Shown piece by piece: positions 1-11,588 of a DNA stretch of 64,000 nucleotides. The stretch comes from Ipomoea triloba (lineage: Eukaryota > Streptophyta > Magnoliopsida > Solanales > Convolvulaceae). The notes under the pieces are model-generated. The model did not search any database, was not told where the DNA came from, and was given only the letters and a program-made list of their open reading frames with translations. A program made the position numbers and the translations under genes. Each line of letters starts with the position of its first letter. Within the stretch, counting starts at the first letter, position 1. Location of the stretch: positions 20,646,843 to 20,710,842 of the forward strand of contig NC_044918.1 of the NCBI RefSeq assembly GCF_003576645.1, written 5' to 3'.

Positions 1-109
1 TTTTTTTTTTTTTTTTTTTTTCTTTTCTCGTTTGAGAGGTTGATTTATATTAGATCAACTACTCAGATCTCACACCATTTTTCACCTGGGAGAAGCTTCA
101 CACGTGAAC

Positions 110-136
110 TATATATATATATATATATATATATAA
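110..136. repeat. (AT)n microsatellite
   Basis: Pure TA dinucleotide run in the region upstream of the first chitinase. The rest of 1-428 shows a 21-base poly(T) at the window edge and no gene. Confidence 0.9.
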
Positions 137-428
137 TGACAAGTGCACATATATACAAATATAATTTATGTTTCACCATAACCGTAACATAGAAAACCCC
201 GTTGACCATCGAGAAAACTGGCCAATACAAGAAGCTCTTGGGCAGGTAAAAGTCAAAATTGAAGTCTTCGTTCTCCATTGTTTTAACATGAAAACATTCT
301 TGCATTGTATATATCAATCAACTTTACGTTGTAGCATCTTTAATTTCTACGTAATCGGAGAATACATAGTGCCGCTAAATCCAATTACTACACTACACTA
401 CAGAGTTCATACATTCATGCATCATATA

Positions 429-455
429 CTATAAACGGGAGATTATATATATATC
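429..455 (+). promoter_or_regulatory. Candidate TATA region of chitinase gene 1
   Basis: TATAAAC at 429-435 and an ATTATATATATATC run at 442-455 lie about 45-70 bases before the ATG, a distance like that of the TATA box in paralog gene 2. Which of the two is used cannot be decided from sequence. Confidence 0.4.
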
Positions 456-498
456 TTTGCTTCAATCTGATCTGCAAGGCAATAAACATTAAACAACA

Positions 499-2473
499 AT
501 GGTGGACCCAAAACTATTATTATCAATATTTCTGGCCTTCTTTCTTCTTTCATCTCCAGAATTTTCAGTCTCTTCTGCTTCAATACCCACTTTGTCACCG
601 GCGCCGGCGCCGGAGCCGGAGCCATTACCTTTCGATGGGATCAAAGCGGCCTACTGGCCATCGTGGCTAGCCGGAACAGTCGCACCCGCCGCTATCCCCA
701 CTGAATATTTCACTCACGTTTTCTATGCCTTTGCTGTCCCTGATCCCACATCTTTCCAGCTATTAATCTCCCCGGCCGACGGGCAGTTGATGCAGGATTT
801 CACATCCTCTCTGCATTCTCAAAACCCTCCGGCGAGGGCGTTTTTGTCAATTGCCGGAGCCGCCACTCTCTACGTCCTGGCTAACTCTAAAGACACTCGC
901 GCGTCCTTCATAAAATCAACCATTGATGTTGCCCGCAAGTTCGAGTTCGACGGCCTGGATCTCGACTGGGAATTCCCGAACACCACCGAAGCCATGGCCG
1001 ATCTCTCCCTGCTCTTCCAAGAATGGCGGCTCGCCATCGACCAAGAATCGTTTTCCAGTGGAAAACCGCGGCTGCAACTATCTGCAGCCGTCTATTTCGC
1101 TCCCACTCTTCTCTTCCCGGCGTCCCTTAGCTACCCGGGCGACGCCATGAGGACAAACCTGGATTTTCTGAACCCAATGTGCTATGACTACCGTGGCGCC
1201 TGGAACACTTCCGTCACAGGTAGTTAGGGATGTCAATCCTGCTAGTACGTGGATTTATCAGCTAATCAATTATTTTATTATTTTATTTTCTATTTTTGGT
1301 TGATCCTAATCCTAAAGACTTATTGGTGAAGTCAGATCGTTCAGTTTCGAACTAGCTTTATTGGGTTGTGGGCTTATTAGTTCAGGCTAATCAATTATTT
1401 TATTATTCTATTTTCGAGTTTGAGTTGATCCTACCTAGAGTTGTCAAAATAGGCTAGTTTGGTGGGCCCGCCAAAGTCCACCACGCATGCTAGCCCATCC
1501 CGTCAAGCTAGCAGGTTAGGTGGAAGCAGGTTAAAAAGCTCGCTATAATACTGGCTCTGATTTTTAGAGCCCGCCTTGCCCTTTTGGCGTGGTGAGATGC
1601 CAAGATGGAGTAGCTCGGCGGGTTATGCCCGTTTTGATGGTTCTAATTCTATCCCTAAATTTCAAGTTGTTAGACTTATCGGTTGGGTCAGTTCGCTCAG
1701 TTTCGGACTAGCTCTATTTGATTGTCGGATTTATCAATTCAGATTAATTAATTATTTTATTATTTTATTTTGAGTTCCGGTTGGCTCTAACCCTAAATCT
1801 CAGGTTGTTGCTCTTGGGCTACACTATCTGAACTAAAATTGAAAATTGTGACTCACAGGGGCGCAAGCATTGCTATACGACAGGACTAGTAACATCAGCA
1901 CGAGCTATGGGATATGGTCGTGGAAACAAACGGGCGTTGATTCAAGGAACATCGTGATGGGGATGCCATTGTATGGAAGGACATGGGAGTTGAAGGATCC
2001 GAAGGAGCATGGGATTGGAGATGCGGCAGTGGGGGTTGGGCCTGGGAATAATGGCGACGGCATCTTGAGTTATAGCAATATAGTTGGGTTCAATTTGGGG
2101 AATAACGCGACTGTGGTGTATGATAATGCCACAGTGTCTACATATTCATATGCAGGAACAAATTGGATTGGGTACGATGATGTTACATCAATTACGACCA
2201 AGATTCTGTTTGCTAAGGCTCAAGGTCTTGGTGGCTACTTTTTCTGGGCACTCGGCTATGACAACCTGTGGACTCTATCTAAAGCAGGTAAATTCAATTC
2301 CCTCTCTACTTAATTTTACACCAACGTAACTAATTTTTAAAATTTTCATTCATTTATGTTTTTAATTATATCATAAAGCTTAAATGTGTTGAATGATGGA
2401 TTCAGTTTAACTTTTTTGGTGCATATAACTAATAACCTTTGCAGCTTCCATGGCGTGGGACGAGACAAATTGA
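499..2473 (+). CDS. Class V chitinase (GH18), three exons, gene 1
   Basis: Predicted secreted endochitinase (glycoside hydrolase 18) that would cleave chitin or related N-acetylglucosamine polymers in the apoplast. Exons by splice sites and reading phase: 499-1219, 1859-2287, 2445-2473; product 392 aa. An N-terminal signal peptide (about residues 1-28) is followed by a Pro/Ala/Glu-rich linker (SPAPAPEPEPLP) and the plant class V start (IKAAYWPSW). The catalytic motif DGLDLDWE (about residues 151-158) has all three Asp and the proton-donor Glu. The MCYDY motif of the substrate cleft is present. The last exon encodes only about ten residues, ending AWDETN. Intron 1 splits the Thr-Gly-Ala-Gln segment, a position not used by the two minus-strand paralogs. 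The ATG chosen is the first in frame and begins the signal peptide. Family assignment is firm; the substrate is inferred. Confidence 0.92.
1266..1850 (+). repeat. Degenerate tandem repeat filling intron 1 of chitinase gene 1
   Basis: The intron is built from about three imperfect copies of a unit of roughly 125 bases. The unit runs from TCAATTATTTTATTATT through a GTTGATCCTAA-like stretch and CAGTTTCG(A/G)ACTAGCT to a GGCTTAT-like end. The second copy is interrupted by the small inverted-repeat element at 1436-1645. Confidence 0.6.
1436..1645. mobile_element. Small hAT-like MITE inside intron 1 of chitinase gene 1
   Basis: A 210-bp insertion with terminal inverted repeats: left TAGAGTTGTCAAAATAGGC, and the complement of the right end TAGAACCATCAAAACGGGC. 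The flanking 8-mers ATCCTACC and ATTCTATC match at 6 of 8 positions, as expected for an old hAT target duplication. Removing the insert restores continuity of the surrounding tandem repeat. A related element lies at 62829-63026, and another left end near 30918. Confidence 0.55.
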
Positions 2474-3046
2474 AATGGATGCAGCTAGCGCAGTGATGAG
2501 GGTGAATTGGTGCTCATGTTCTACATATATACCATCCAATTTTTTGCTTCTTTGGAAATTGACATCATTCTTAACCATCATATCATTATTAATTCAATTA
2601 TACATTAGTACATTACCTTCATATATGTGTACTGTTCTGCTACCAATGCAACCTACCTTTTCTTTCTAATTAAATTGTGTATGATATGAAAGCCTTTAGC
2701 AATTAGTCTTTGGATGGATTAAATTGTATAATTTTAAAAAAAATTATTTATTTAATACTCCGTATTTTTTAATCTCTACTACTTCATATTTACTATTATT
2801 GATGAATTGAGTGACCTATTTTGCATGTATATTTTCATATACATTTTCTTTAGGAGATTGCTTTCCCAGCCCAAGGGTACTAAGTTTTTTTTTTTTTTTT
2901 TTTAAAGGAAAATGCTTATTTCTCCTTTTTTTTTTCACCCCTATAACACCCCTCCTTGTTTTTTTTTTTTGTTTTTGTTTTTTTTTTTTGAAAAACCCCT
3001 CCTTGATGTTACTAAGTTAAAAGAGCCTACTAATAAAAAACAATGT
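2474..3046. other. Intergenic, AT-rich, no gene
   Basis: Probable 3' UTR of chitinase gene 1, then low-complexity poly(T) stretches at 2885-2903 and 2958-2990. No coding capacity that I would support. Confidence 0.6.
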
Positions 3047-3162
3047 AACTTAATGGGTAGCTCAAGTGGCAAGTGAGCCCGGATTCAATTCCGGCAAGTG
3101 ATTATTCCCCCTGCGCTATATTCCGTGCCTCACCTCGTGGATTTACCAAAAAAAAAAAAACA
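3047..3162 (+). repeat. tRNA-derived SINE-like retroposon with poly(A) tail
   Basis: Contains an A-box-like TAGCTCAAGTGGCAAG and a B-box-like GGATTCAATTCC, and ends in a poly(A) run. The same bases (AACAATGT) occur just before the element and just after the poly(A), which fits a short target duplication. A related copy lies near 62650. Confidence 0.5.
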
Positions 3163-4835
3163 ATGTTGAATAGTCAAAGTATTTTTATTGTTGGAAAGTA
3201 TTCACAAGTCAATACGAGCATGAATTTTTTAAAAAACAAAAAAGTGCAATTAGACCATTGAATTTTTTAAAAAAAAGTTTCAGTTAGAACCTTAAACAGT
3301 TAAACTTGTAAACACAATACAATTAGACCATTGAACTTGTAAAAAAAAGCAAGCACACAAAACAAGTACATCAAACACACAAAGCATCAAAAGCCTCCAA
3401 TTTCTCCCGTTTTCATAAAAATAAACTGGGTCGTTTATGCAAAGAGTGCCTTGAAATCTTGACCCAACTCTCGTTGTAGCCAAGAATTATCCAAAAACAT
3501 GCTAATGAATGCTGAATATCAAACATATTAACAAAATACAATCTCAAACCTTTCATAATCTCAATAACCCTAGGTTGTATTTCATTCATATTAGACATAA
3601 AGGACAGAAAATAGCAAGGATAATATGTAATTGCATAAATAAGAAGAGATTAAGAAAAGATGAACTTATCTATTAATGGTTGGTAAATCTTGAAATCCAA
3701 GTGTTGAATCTTTAGTTACAAGCTTTAAAAATCAAAAGTGTAAAAGAACCTAAATCTAAACATAATCTAACCTAAAAATATGAAAGGAATTAGTAGAAAA
3801 TGGCTGGGGCTCAATCATGGGCCAGAACCGAGTAAAAATGGTTCCAAACGCACTTAAATAGATGAGTACAAAAGTGCTTAGAAACAATTGTTCCTAAGCT
3901 CATTCATGACCAGTCAGAAAGTAAATTTTTATGATGAAATAGAGCAACAAGGAATAGTCTGTTAAACGACCATTCATCAAGTTTTTATTCATGGACATAA
4001 CAAATTCCCTGATATTTTGACCCTTTTAATATCAAAATTGGGCTTGATAATCTTTATGAAAATTGTAGCCCTTCGAGTTTACTTTCGAATGGAAAAAGAA
4101 TTACTTGATTTTGATATTCATATGCTAAAATATGGTCAAAATTATATTCAGTGGACATGTGCGAGAATTGCAACTTCTTAATCTTTTGCTCTAATTCTTC
4201 ATTGGTTTGGCCATAGGATCAAGACCATTGGAAACATTATTAGGATGTAGAGTTAGACCCTTGATAACATTATAATTTTTGTAGTATAGAAGTATAACTG
4301 TATAAGGAGGACTTAACATAGCAAGACTTTGGATGCTAACATAATGATGAAGTCACTAGTAGCAAAGGTTAGTAACAACACGGGTCTATACAAGCAACAT
4401 CACTTCACAACAACAAGGATTTTGGGCTGATGTATTCGTTGACATCATTAAGTAACAAGACTTTATCAACAATAAAAGTCTAAAGCATCAAAACCTTAAG
4501 AACAACCTAACTTCTTAGCAGCAAGGTTCTCAATATACAATAAGAGCTAGTTTTGTGAAGCGGTACAAATCTTGCAATGATGTATGACTTACATCGGCAC
4601 AACATGACTTTTGTAGCAATAGAATTGAAGTTAAGAACAACAAAGAGCTTATGCTAGCAGTAAAAGCTTGTCTAGAATGAGTTTTTAGCAGCAAAACTTC
4701 TAACACATAGCAAGACTCTTCAAGAACCAATAGCATGAGTTGTTTCTTGATAAGCAATAGATCAGAGCTTACTTTCAAGCACAATAAACAAAAGATCTTT
4801 TTGACCAACATTCTCTACTTATTCCTTACTACTTT
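3163..4835. other. Intergenic, decayed repeat DNA
   Basis: No gene recognised. Around 4030-4180 the text resembles untranslated parts of decayed LTR retrotransposons, and 4300-4800 repeats AGCAAGACTT-like phrases irregularly. Both readings are impressions, not alignments. Confidence 0.35.
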
Positions 4836-5690
4836 TGGAACGTTGAACATTATCTAAGGAGCATACATGTCTTCTTAGGAAAGATTCTTGAAAGACTACA
4901 AAAGCTGGATTTTTAGGGCTATTTGCAAGCAACTATTGGACGCAACCGACACATGTCAAATCTTAGCACCTTTTTTTAATGGCAAGTGGATAAGTTCAAA
5001 TTTGTTTTCTTCCAACGGACAGATTCGAAGATATAGCAGTAAATAGCTTGAATATCAAATAGAAGACAAAACAAAATTAAAGAAATATTCATATTTGTAA
5101 GATCAAGTATTCTAAAGCTCAATTTTCATTCAAACAAGCAAGTTTAAAGAGACTAGAAGAGCATCAATGATCTACTTAGATTATTTCATATCTCTTAGTT
5201 GGATTTTCAACATTTGTGTTGAACGTTTGTACCTCTGCCGTGCGTAAATAGAGGAAGAGTAACATGGATTGCCTGTGAAAACGTGTGATCAGTGCTTGTT
5301 TTGTGATCAAAGCAATTCATCGATCATTATAATTGTACTAGAGAAGTGGCTATAGTGAATTCTTCTTAGATAGGAGAATAGTGGAGTAGAAGAATTACAT
5401 CACTTCAAACCACTATAAAATTATCTTGTCTCATTTAGTTTTTAGCACTTTAATTTATATCTTAGTATCACTCTTATATTTAACAAAACTTCTTCAAAAC
5501 ACATAATTTCTGCTGCATAATCTCTTAGACTTGATTATCAAGTTAAGAGGTCGACATTGCCTTTTTGGTTGTGTTGAAAACTTAACTTACTTAGTAAAGT
5601 CTAGTACAAGCTCTGATTATTTGATTACCTTGAAAAAGTTTATTAAATGTTTATTCACCCCCGTAGACTATTTACCATAACCGGGATCTG
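4836..5690 (+). repeat. Possible degenerate solo LTR (Ty1/copia type)
   Basis: The segment ends in a TTTATTCACCCCCGTAGAC phrase, which resembles the end of copia-type LTRs. It contains a TAAATAGAGG sequence that could be the LTR TATA box. No clear TG...CA ends, target duplication or internal coding domain was found, so the call is tentative. Confidence 0.3.
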
Positions 5691-5772
5691 CGCGCTCGTC
5701 CATGTGAACGAGCTAGATTGGTGATTAGAGATGGATTTTGACAAAAAGTGGTACAATGGTGATGTGGAAGAA

Positions 5773-5887
5773 TTGGTGGTTGTTAGGGTTTGTTAATTAA
5801 TTTTGATGGGATATGATTTGCGAATTTGTGTTGGTGGTTGTTAGGGTTTGTTAATTAATTTTGATGGGATATGATTTGCGAATTTGT
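5773..5887 (+). repeat. 58-bp tandem duplication
   Basis: Two nearly perfect copies of a 58-base unit (5773-5830 and 5831-5887) starting TTGGTGGTTGTTAGGGTTTG. The two copies differ only at the last bases, which implies a recent event. Confidence 0.9.
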
Positions 5888-5914
5888 ATATGGTTTATAA
5901 TTGGGTTAATTAAC

Positions 5915-6056
5915 TGTTACGATGTAGTATCTGTTCATAACTATTTTCTTAACTTATTGAAGCACAAAGAGTCAACAATCGCCTCCAGTGAGGCTCGAAC
6001 CCACCCCCTACCACATAGGAGTGTAAACCGGATGCTGCTAGACCACAAGGTTTTTG
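5915..6056 (-). repeat. SINE copy A (tRNA-derived family)
   Basis: Read on the minus strand it starts ACCTTGTGGTCTAGCAGCAT (A-box-like), has the B-box GGGTTCGAGCCTC, then a conserved tRNA-unrelated part with CTCTTTGTGCTTCA. Other copies are at 7938-8079, 28733-28905 and 34241-34410. A piece of the 3' part alone recurs at about 6122-6190. Confidence 0.6.
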
Positions 6057-6519
6057 GCTGAATTGTTATATTTAATTGTTGATTAACTCAATTTTTTTTA
6101 ATACAATTGACCCTATTATCGTATTACATTGTAGTATTTGTTCATCTATTCTTTCTCAACTTGTTGAAGTACAAAAGAAAGTCACTACATGTCATCTGAG
6201 CACATTAAATTAATTCATTATTTAATTAGATTGAATGATTTGATAATTTGTACGTGATTATTTTTAGACTCAGACTCATATATATGAAGCAAAGTATATA
6301 TCTCATTTCTTGTTTAGATTAAAAAACAAAGAAGCTTCCACGCACTATTAAAAAACTTTGGACTGTTATTGATAAAGCTACATACAAAATCACAAGTGCA
6401 ACCATTACTGTGACATTGAATTTGAAGAACAATAGAACAATATGTGATGAAAAAACACACACACACAGACAAGAAATCCACTTTATTCATGAAGGGGAAT
6501 TGAATCAAGCATAGTTCCA

Positions 6520-8777
6520 TCATCTTTGGTAGTAATCCCACGTCTGCTTAGCTGCAAAATAAATAGATTAAAAAAAATAAAGGAAAGTCAAAGATGGGAT
6601 CAGAATAACGATGTATTAATTTTAATCTCTTGTGACTTTATTCTATACTTTAAAAATTAATAAAATTTAGGAAATATAAAATAACACCATTAAATAATGT
6701 TATTGTGACATGCTTGCAGAGGCCATAACTTTTCAAGCTGCCCGTCATGATTTTCAAGATTTGTGCCCATTAGATCTAAGAGCAACAATGCATTTCAAGG
6801 TCCATATCCATGAGTACCATGAATTCTGAACTGAAAGAGACAAAATATCATGGATCTAAGTTTATCTTATATTGTAAATTCCGATCTAAAATAACCTTAT
6901 TTATAGTTTGACATATTTTATACTTGCAATTAACAATTTATGTGTTTTTAAATAAATTGAAACATATCACTCGTTAATTAACTGCATGTATAGAATATGT
7001 TAACTGCAAACACAAACTGTTAACATTATATTCTGTAGTTAACATATTATGTACCTACAGTTAACTGTTTATATATCTATAGTTATCATTTTATGTGCTT
7101 TCAATTTATTTACATGTACATTAAATGATTAATTGCAAGTATAAAATATATATACACATAATTTTTAGATCAGTTGATGATTCACAATACAAGATAGACT
7201 CTGGTCCATGGTATAACAATTGTTACATAAACGCCTTTGCAAGCTATTTTTGTAAGTTTGTTTTTGAGAAGGTAGTTGGAGTATATTAAAAAAACCTAAA
7301 ATAAACCGTAATTATATTGGAACAAATTAAAAAGTTGTAACTTAAAATTAAAATCGTACCTTGTTTAGAGATTCTCCACTCATGGTCACCATTGACGGCC
7401 CAGAAAAAGTAGCCACGAAGCTTGAGAGTCCGAGCGTATTTGACCTTAACCGAGATGGATCTAGGATCATCGTACCCAATCCATGATGTCCCCGCCACCG
7501 AGTACACAGACACAGTCGCCGCGTCATAAACCACCGTCGCATTCTTCTCCATATTAAACGCTTCAATTTCGTTAAACGTCAGAGCCCCGCGGCCGGGGCC
7601 GGCGTCAACGGCCGGAGCTCCGATTCCCTGTAAACTAGCATCCTTCAATTTCCACGTCCTTCCATACAACGCCAAGCCCATAATCAACTTGCTTCTTAAC
7701 AGCCCCGCCTCGATCCATTTTCCGAGGCCATAGCTGCTGCTTATGTTACTCTTCGGGTCGAACAAGGCTGCCTGAGCTCCTGTCGCCGAGGTATCCCATG
7801 ATCCATGATAATCATAGCACATTGCGTTGATCCAGTCCAAGTTTTCGTTGATCGCCGCTACTGGGTATGCCCGGTATACCTGTGAGATTATAAGTAAAAC
7901 TGTGTCTATTAATGACAAATCAATAGACTATTAGTATTTTTTTTGAGTACTATTGACTCTGTTTCTGTTCATAGCTACTTTCTAAATCTCCTGAAGTCCA
8001 AAGAGTCAACAATTGCTTCTGCTCGAACTCACTCTAACCTTCTATTCTATGTTCGAGTGTAAACTCGATGCCACTAAACACTATTAAGTATAGAATAAGA
8101 GAAGTTGCAGACTTGCAGGAAGTTATAATCAAGACTAGTCTACAGAAACGTATTTAGAATAGATAAATAAACACAAATAATTTCAACCAGAATACCTTGT
8201 CTAAGAAGAAGTCAACGGAGAAATACGTCGCCGCCGCGAGCAGCAGTTGTGGGCGGCGATTGCGCAGCGCCTCCTTCTTGATTTCCACGCGCCACTCACC
8301 TAACAAAACCCCGAAATGCTCCATCTCTTCTGGGTTCTGAGGCATTTCCCAGTCCAAATCAATCCCATCAAACCCGAACTTCCTAGCCACATGTATGCTA
8401 GAATGAATGAAGCTCTTCCGCGTCGCAGCCGTTGAAGCCATGCGTGCGAACACGCTCCCGCCGGCGCTCGCCCCGCCGACCGAGAACAGCGTCTTCGCCG
8501 GCGGGTTCTTGGACCGGAGAGTGGAGGTGAAGCCGCGGAGCAGCTTCGCCGTCAAATCATCGACGTCGAATTTGAAGGTGACGTTGTTGGGATTAAGAAA
8601 TGCATAGTAGATGTGAGTGAACAAAGTTGTGTCTATGGCGGATGGTGGGAAAGATGAATCAGAAGGCCAATAAGCCCCCTTGATTCCTACACATGAGTCA
8701 GATGCCATGGCGCAACTCATACTCATCAAACAAACTATTGCACACATGAAAACATTATGAAGGTTTGGACCTGTCAT
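6520..8777 (-). CDS. Class V chitinase (GH18), three exons, gene 2
   Basis: Predicted secreted chitinase of 377 aa. Exons on the minus strand: 8777-8196, 7879-7360, 6551-6520; all junctions are GT-AG and the phases agree. A signal peptide (about residues 1-26) precedes the mature start (VGIKGAYWPS). The catalytic motif DGIDLDWE is complete and MCYDYHGSW follows. The last exon adds ten residues (AKQTWDYYQR). Intron 1 lies just before VYRAYP, a position absent from gene 1, and holds a SINE. Gene 3 (21237-22742) is a close paralog with identical intron positions. A TATAAATA box lies 62 bases before the ATG. Substrate is inferred from the family. Confidence 0.92.
7938..8079 (-). repeat. SINE copy B, inserted in intron 1 of chitinase gene 2
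   Basis: Same family as the copy at 5915-6056, in minus orientation with its poly(A) seen as a T-run at the left end. Flanked by ACTATTAGTAT (7927-7937) and ACTATTAAGTAT (8080-8091), a target duplication with one indel. The homologous intron of gene 3 lacks it. Confidence 0.65.
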
Positions 8778-8838
8778 CCTTCTCTAACTTATTGTAATTC
8801 AATTCTTTGGGGGCATCTCTCATCATATATGCCACTCT

Positions 8839-8846
8839 TATTTATA
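8839..8846 (-). promoter_or_regulatory. TATA box of chitinase gene 2
   Basis: TATAAATA on the minus strand, 62 bases upstream of the ATG. This leaves a short 5' UTR of about 30-40 bases. Confidence 0.6.
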
Positions 8847-8849
8847 TCC

Positions 8850-10044
8850 AAAGATTTGGATGATGGTATGATTTCAGTCCAAAGGTTCGATCATTAACTT
8901 TGGATATAGAGTGGTATTAAATTTTCAAGTCAGCTATCTGCCTACTATTCATCAGCAAAATGATCGGTGACAATATTTTCAATAGAAAGTGTTTTTATAA
9001 TTGATTTATTTCCTACAAGTTAGTATTGATACATCAATGATTATATTGATGCATTAATTGAGCTAACAAATTATTAATTATTATACACATTGCAAACGAA
9101 AGTCTAACAAAGGATTAGTCCAAAAATGATTTTTTTACTAGCAAGCTAAGTACAAAATAGTGGGGGGACCTTTAGGGCGGTTTAGTTATAAATCAACCTA
9201 TTATATATCTCTGGACTGCAGTGAGTTTAATAACACAATGTAGTATGAGACAAGAAAAACATTCAAATTAGAAAAAATTAAAGGGAAAAGTCCAAACTCC
9301 TATGGATAAATAACTCATAACTTTTCTCAAAGAAAAAAAAAAACCCATAACTTTTGACAGTGTAGTGCATGATTTATGGACTAATGTCAGCAACATTTGT
9401 GGGAAAGAACTGGTCAAATTTATTGAGCTATATTTTAAAAACTTGAAAGGAGTATTGCAATTTTAAAAAGTCTCATTAGGTGAAGGGATACGTAAGTATG
9501 TAGTCCATACTTAAAACCCAATATTTGTTGGGAATTTATAGAGAAAAATATAACTTTAGTTTACACATGATACCTTATTATGTAAAAATTTCGTGTTAAA
9601 TAAGAAAATGATCAAGTTAAAATTGAATATATATAAATTAAAAGAGTTTCACATGAACTATTGAACTCAATGGGTTGTGTTGGTAACTCTATACTTTGAG
9701 TTTGGACATAATGTATGTGGTGCAAATTTCTTTGTAAAACTTGACGCATTGTCTTTAGAGCTTGACGCATCATGTTAGCTAGGATAGAAGTTAAGATGAA
9801 TAAAGTTGGAATCCAATGTGTCGACTTGTGTCAAAGGTAAGTCAACTGTTTATAATAGCCAAACTCGATGAATCAATTTCAAACAAAAAGTTCATTTCCA
9901 ACAAGATCAATTTGAAATTCAACTTTCAAATGATCTAGGGCAATTCTTGAAATAGATTTATCCAAGTCATCCATGGGTAAAGATTGGACCAAAATATCTT
10001 TAAGAAGTTAACATGTTAGAACGGTAAAAAACTATAATAAATTT
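8850..10044. other. Intergenic, no gene seen
   Basis: AT-rich DNA between chitinase gene 2 and the CACTA transposon. I see no coding region, tRNA or clear repeat end. Confidence 0.5.
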
Positions 10045-10158
10045 CACTAGTACAAAATTGAGAATATAAGGAGGGCTTTTCGATACACCTACTTAGTACA
10101 TGTGTAGCAAAAAGTAGTAAAAAACAAAATAGTGACAGTGACATAAATATATACATAA

Positions 10159-10197
10159 GAATCCACTACACCTATGAATTGAAGGTGTAGTGGATTC
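10159..10197. repeat. Perfect palindrome in the CACTA left subterminal region
   Basis: GAATCCACTACACCT and its exact complement are separated by 9 bases. The GGTGTAGTGG half also appears in the right subterminal region at 17723-17733, so it is probably part of the transposon's protein-binding ends. Confidence 0.7.
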
Positions 10198-10549
10198 AAG
10201 GGTTCGATATTTAGCTTTAGGTATGGAGCATCCTTAAATCTTCAGGCCAGCTGTCCCACCAAATAGATGTGTCTACAATCCAACGAGGAAATTAATCACT
10301 CTATCCGACGGTGGAAACCTTAGGCTACACTAAAAAAAAAGTGTAGGGAATTCTAAAAAATAAAAAATAAATGATCTAATTAAGTTTCTGTTGCACCCAC
10401 GCGAAATTTTATTTATTAAAATAAATAAATAACGTTCCGCGGCTTCCACCCGTGCAATCGTTATATCGTGGATCAGGGTCCACACTGCATTGTGGATCCT
10501 GGTCCGAAACGACGTTTGTTAGTGGACACGGACGCAAATGACTTCATAA

Positions 10550-11030
10550 AATTCATTGTGTAGAATACACAAAATCCTTATCTAGAATATACAAAATGAT
10601 TCGAGTGAATACACAGAATATTGACACAACTACACAGAAATCATCCTCCTAACATTCGAATACACAAAACACGTCAGCCTATGTTTAAGTATGTACCCCT
10701 AACATGAATACACAGAATCGTAGTCTACAATACACAGAATGCCTTCAAAGAATACAGAGAATATGAAAATACTAAATTCACAAACACATCACCCTTGTAT
10801 TTAAATACCACTAACATGAATACCCAGAATCCTTGTTTAGAATACATAGAATGACTTGAGGAAATACACAGAATATTGATACAACTACACAGAAATCATC
10901 CTCCTAATATTCGAATACACAAAACACGTCACAACCTATGTTTAAGTACCCCTAACATGAATACACAGAATCGTAGTTTGCAATACACAGAATGTCTTCA
11001 AATAATACACAAAATATTAACACAAATGCA
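10550..11030 (+). repeat. Irregular repeat of AATACACAGAAT within the CACTA element
   Basis: A block of about 255 bases containing several AATACACAGAAT phrases is present twice, around 10607-10760 and 10862-11015. The copies differ by small indels. No coding potential. Confidence 0.6.
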
Positions 11031-11229
11031 CAGACCGGCCGAAACGGAAAACATGATTTCCAAAAAAACAAACCATTAATTAAAATGACCAAAACGACAT
11101 CATTTTGGTACGGGATGCACAATACATTGTGCACACTGGTCCACGATATAAATTGCCTCACCCTGGGATGTTGTGGAAAATTAATCAGTTATTTTATTTT
11201 AATTTTTTTTTAAATTTTATTTTATTTTA

Positions 11230-11588
11230 TTTTTTTAATGCAAAACCAAAAGCCCCAAATCCAAATCTCCATCTGCAGCGCTACCAGTACATCTACCACC
11301 TCCAAATTGAAACAACACAACATCCGTCACCCCCAAATCTCTATCTGCAGCGCCAATACAGTGCTACCGCCGGCCGCCCTCCGTCAACCGCCTTCCCCCA
11401 TCCGCCATTTCCGGTTACCAAAGCTTTTGCCGCCGCACGCCATAGCCTCCCGTCCAGAAGCGGGCGACCGCCGTTTCCCTCCGATTGCGTTCAACCGCCG
11501 CCGCCCGTCGTCGGATTTCTTTCCGGCCTCTACTACAGCGACGATTGCCGACGCCAAAACGCCACTCCACCGCTGCAACGATTCCGGT
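11230..11588 (+). other. GC-rich leader exon candidate of the CACTA gene
   Basis: This stretch is much richer in GC than its surroundings and ends in CCG followed by GTAAGT, a good splice donor at 11589. It contains a short internal repeat (CCATCTGCAGCGC and CTATCTGCAGCGC). I read it as a possible untranslated first exon joined to an acceptor before 12980, with the IQD copy in the intron. This is inference. Confidence 0.35.

Noticed and set aside
2811..3020. Phenylalanine-rich open frame
   Set aside because: Product of poly(T) runs.
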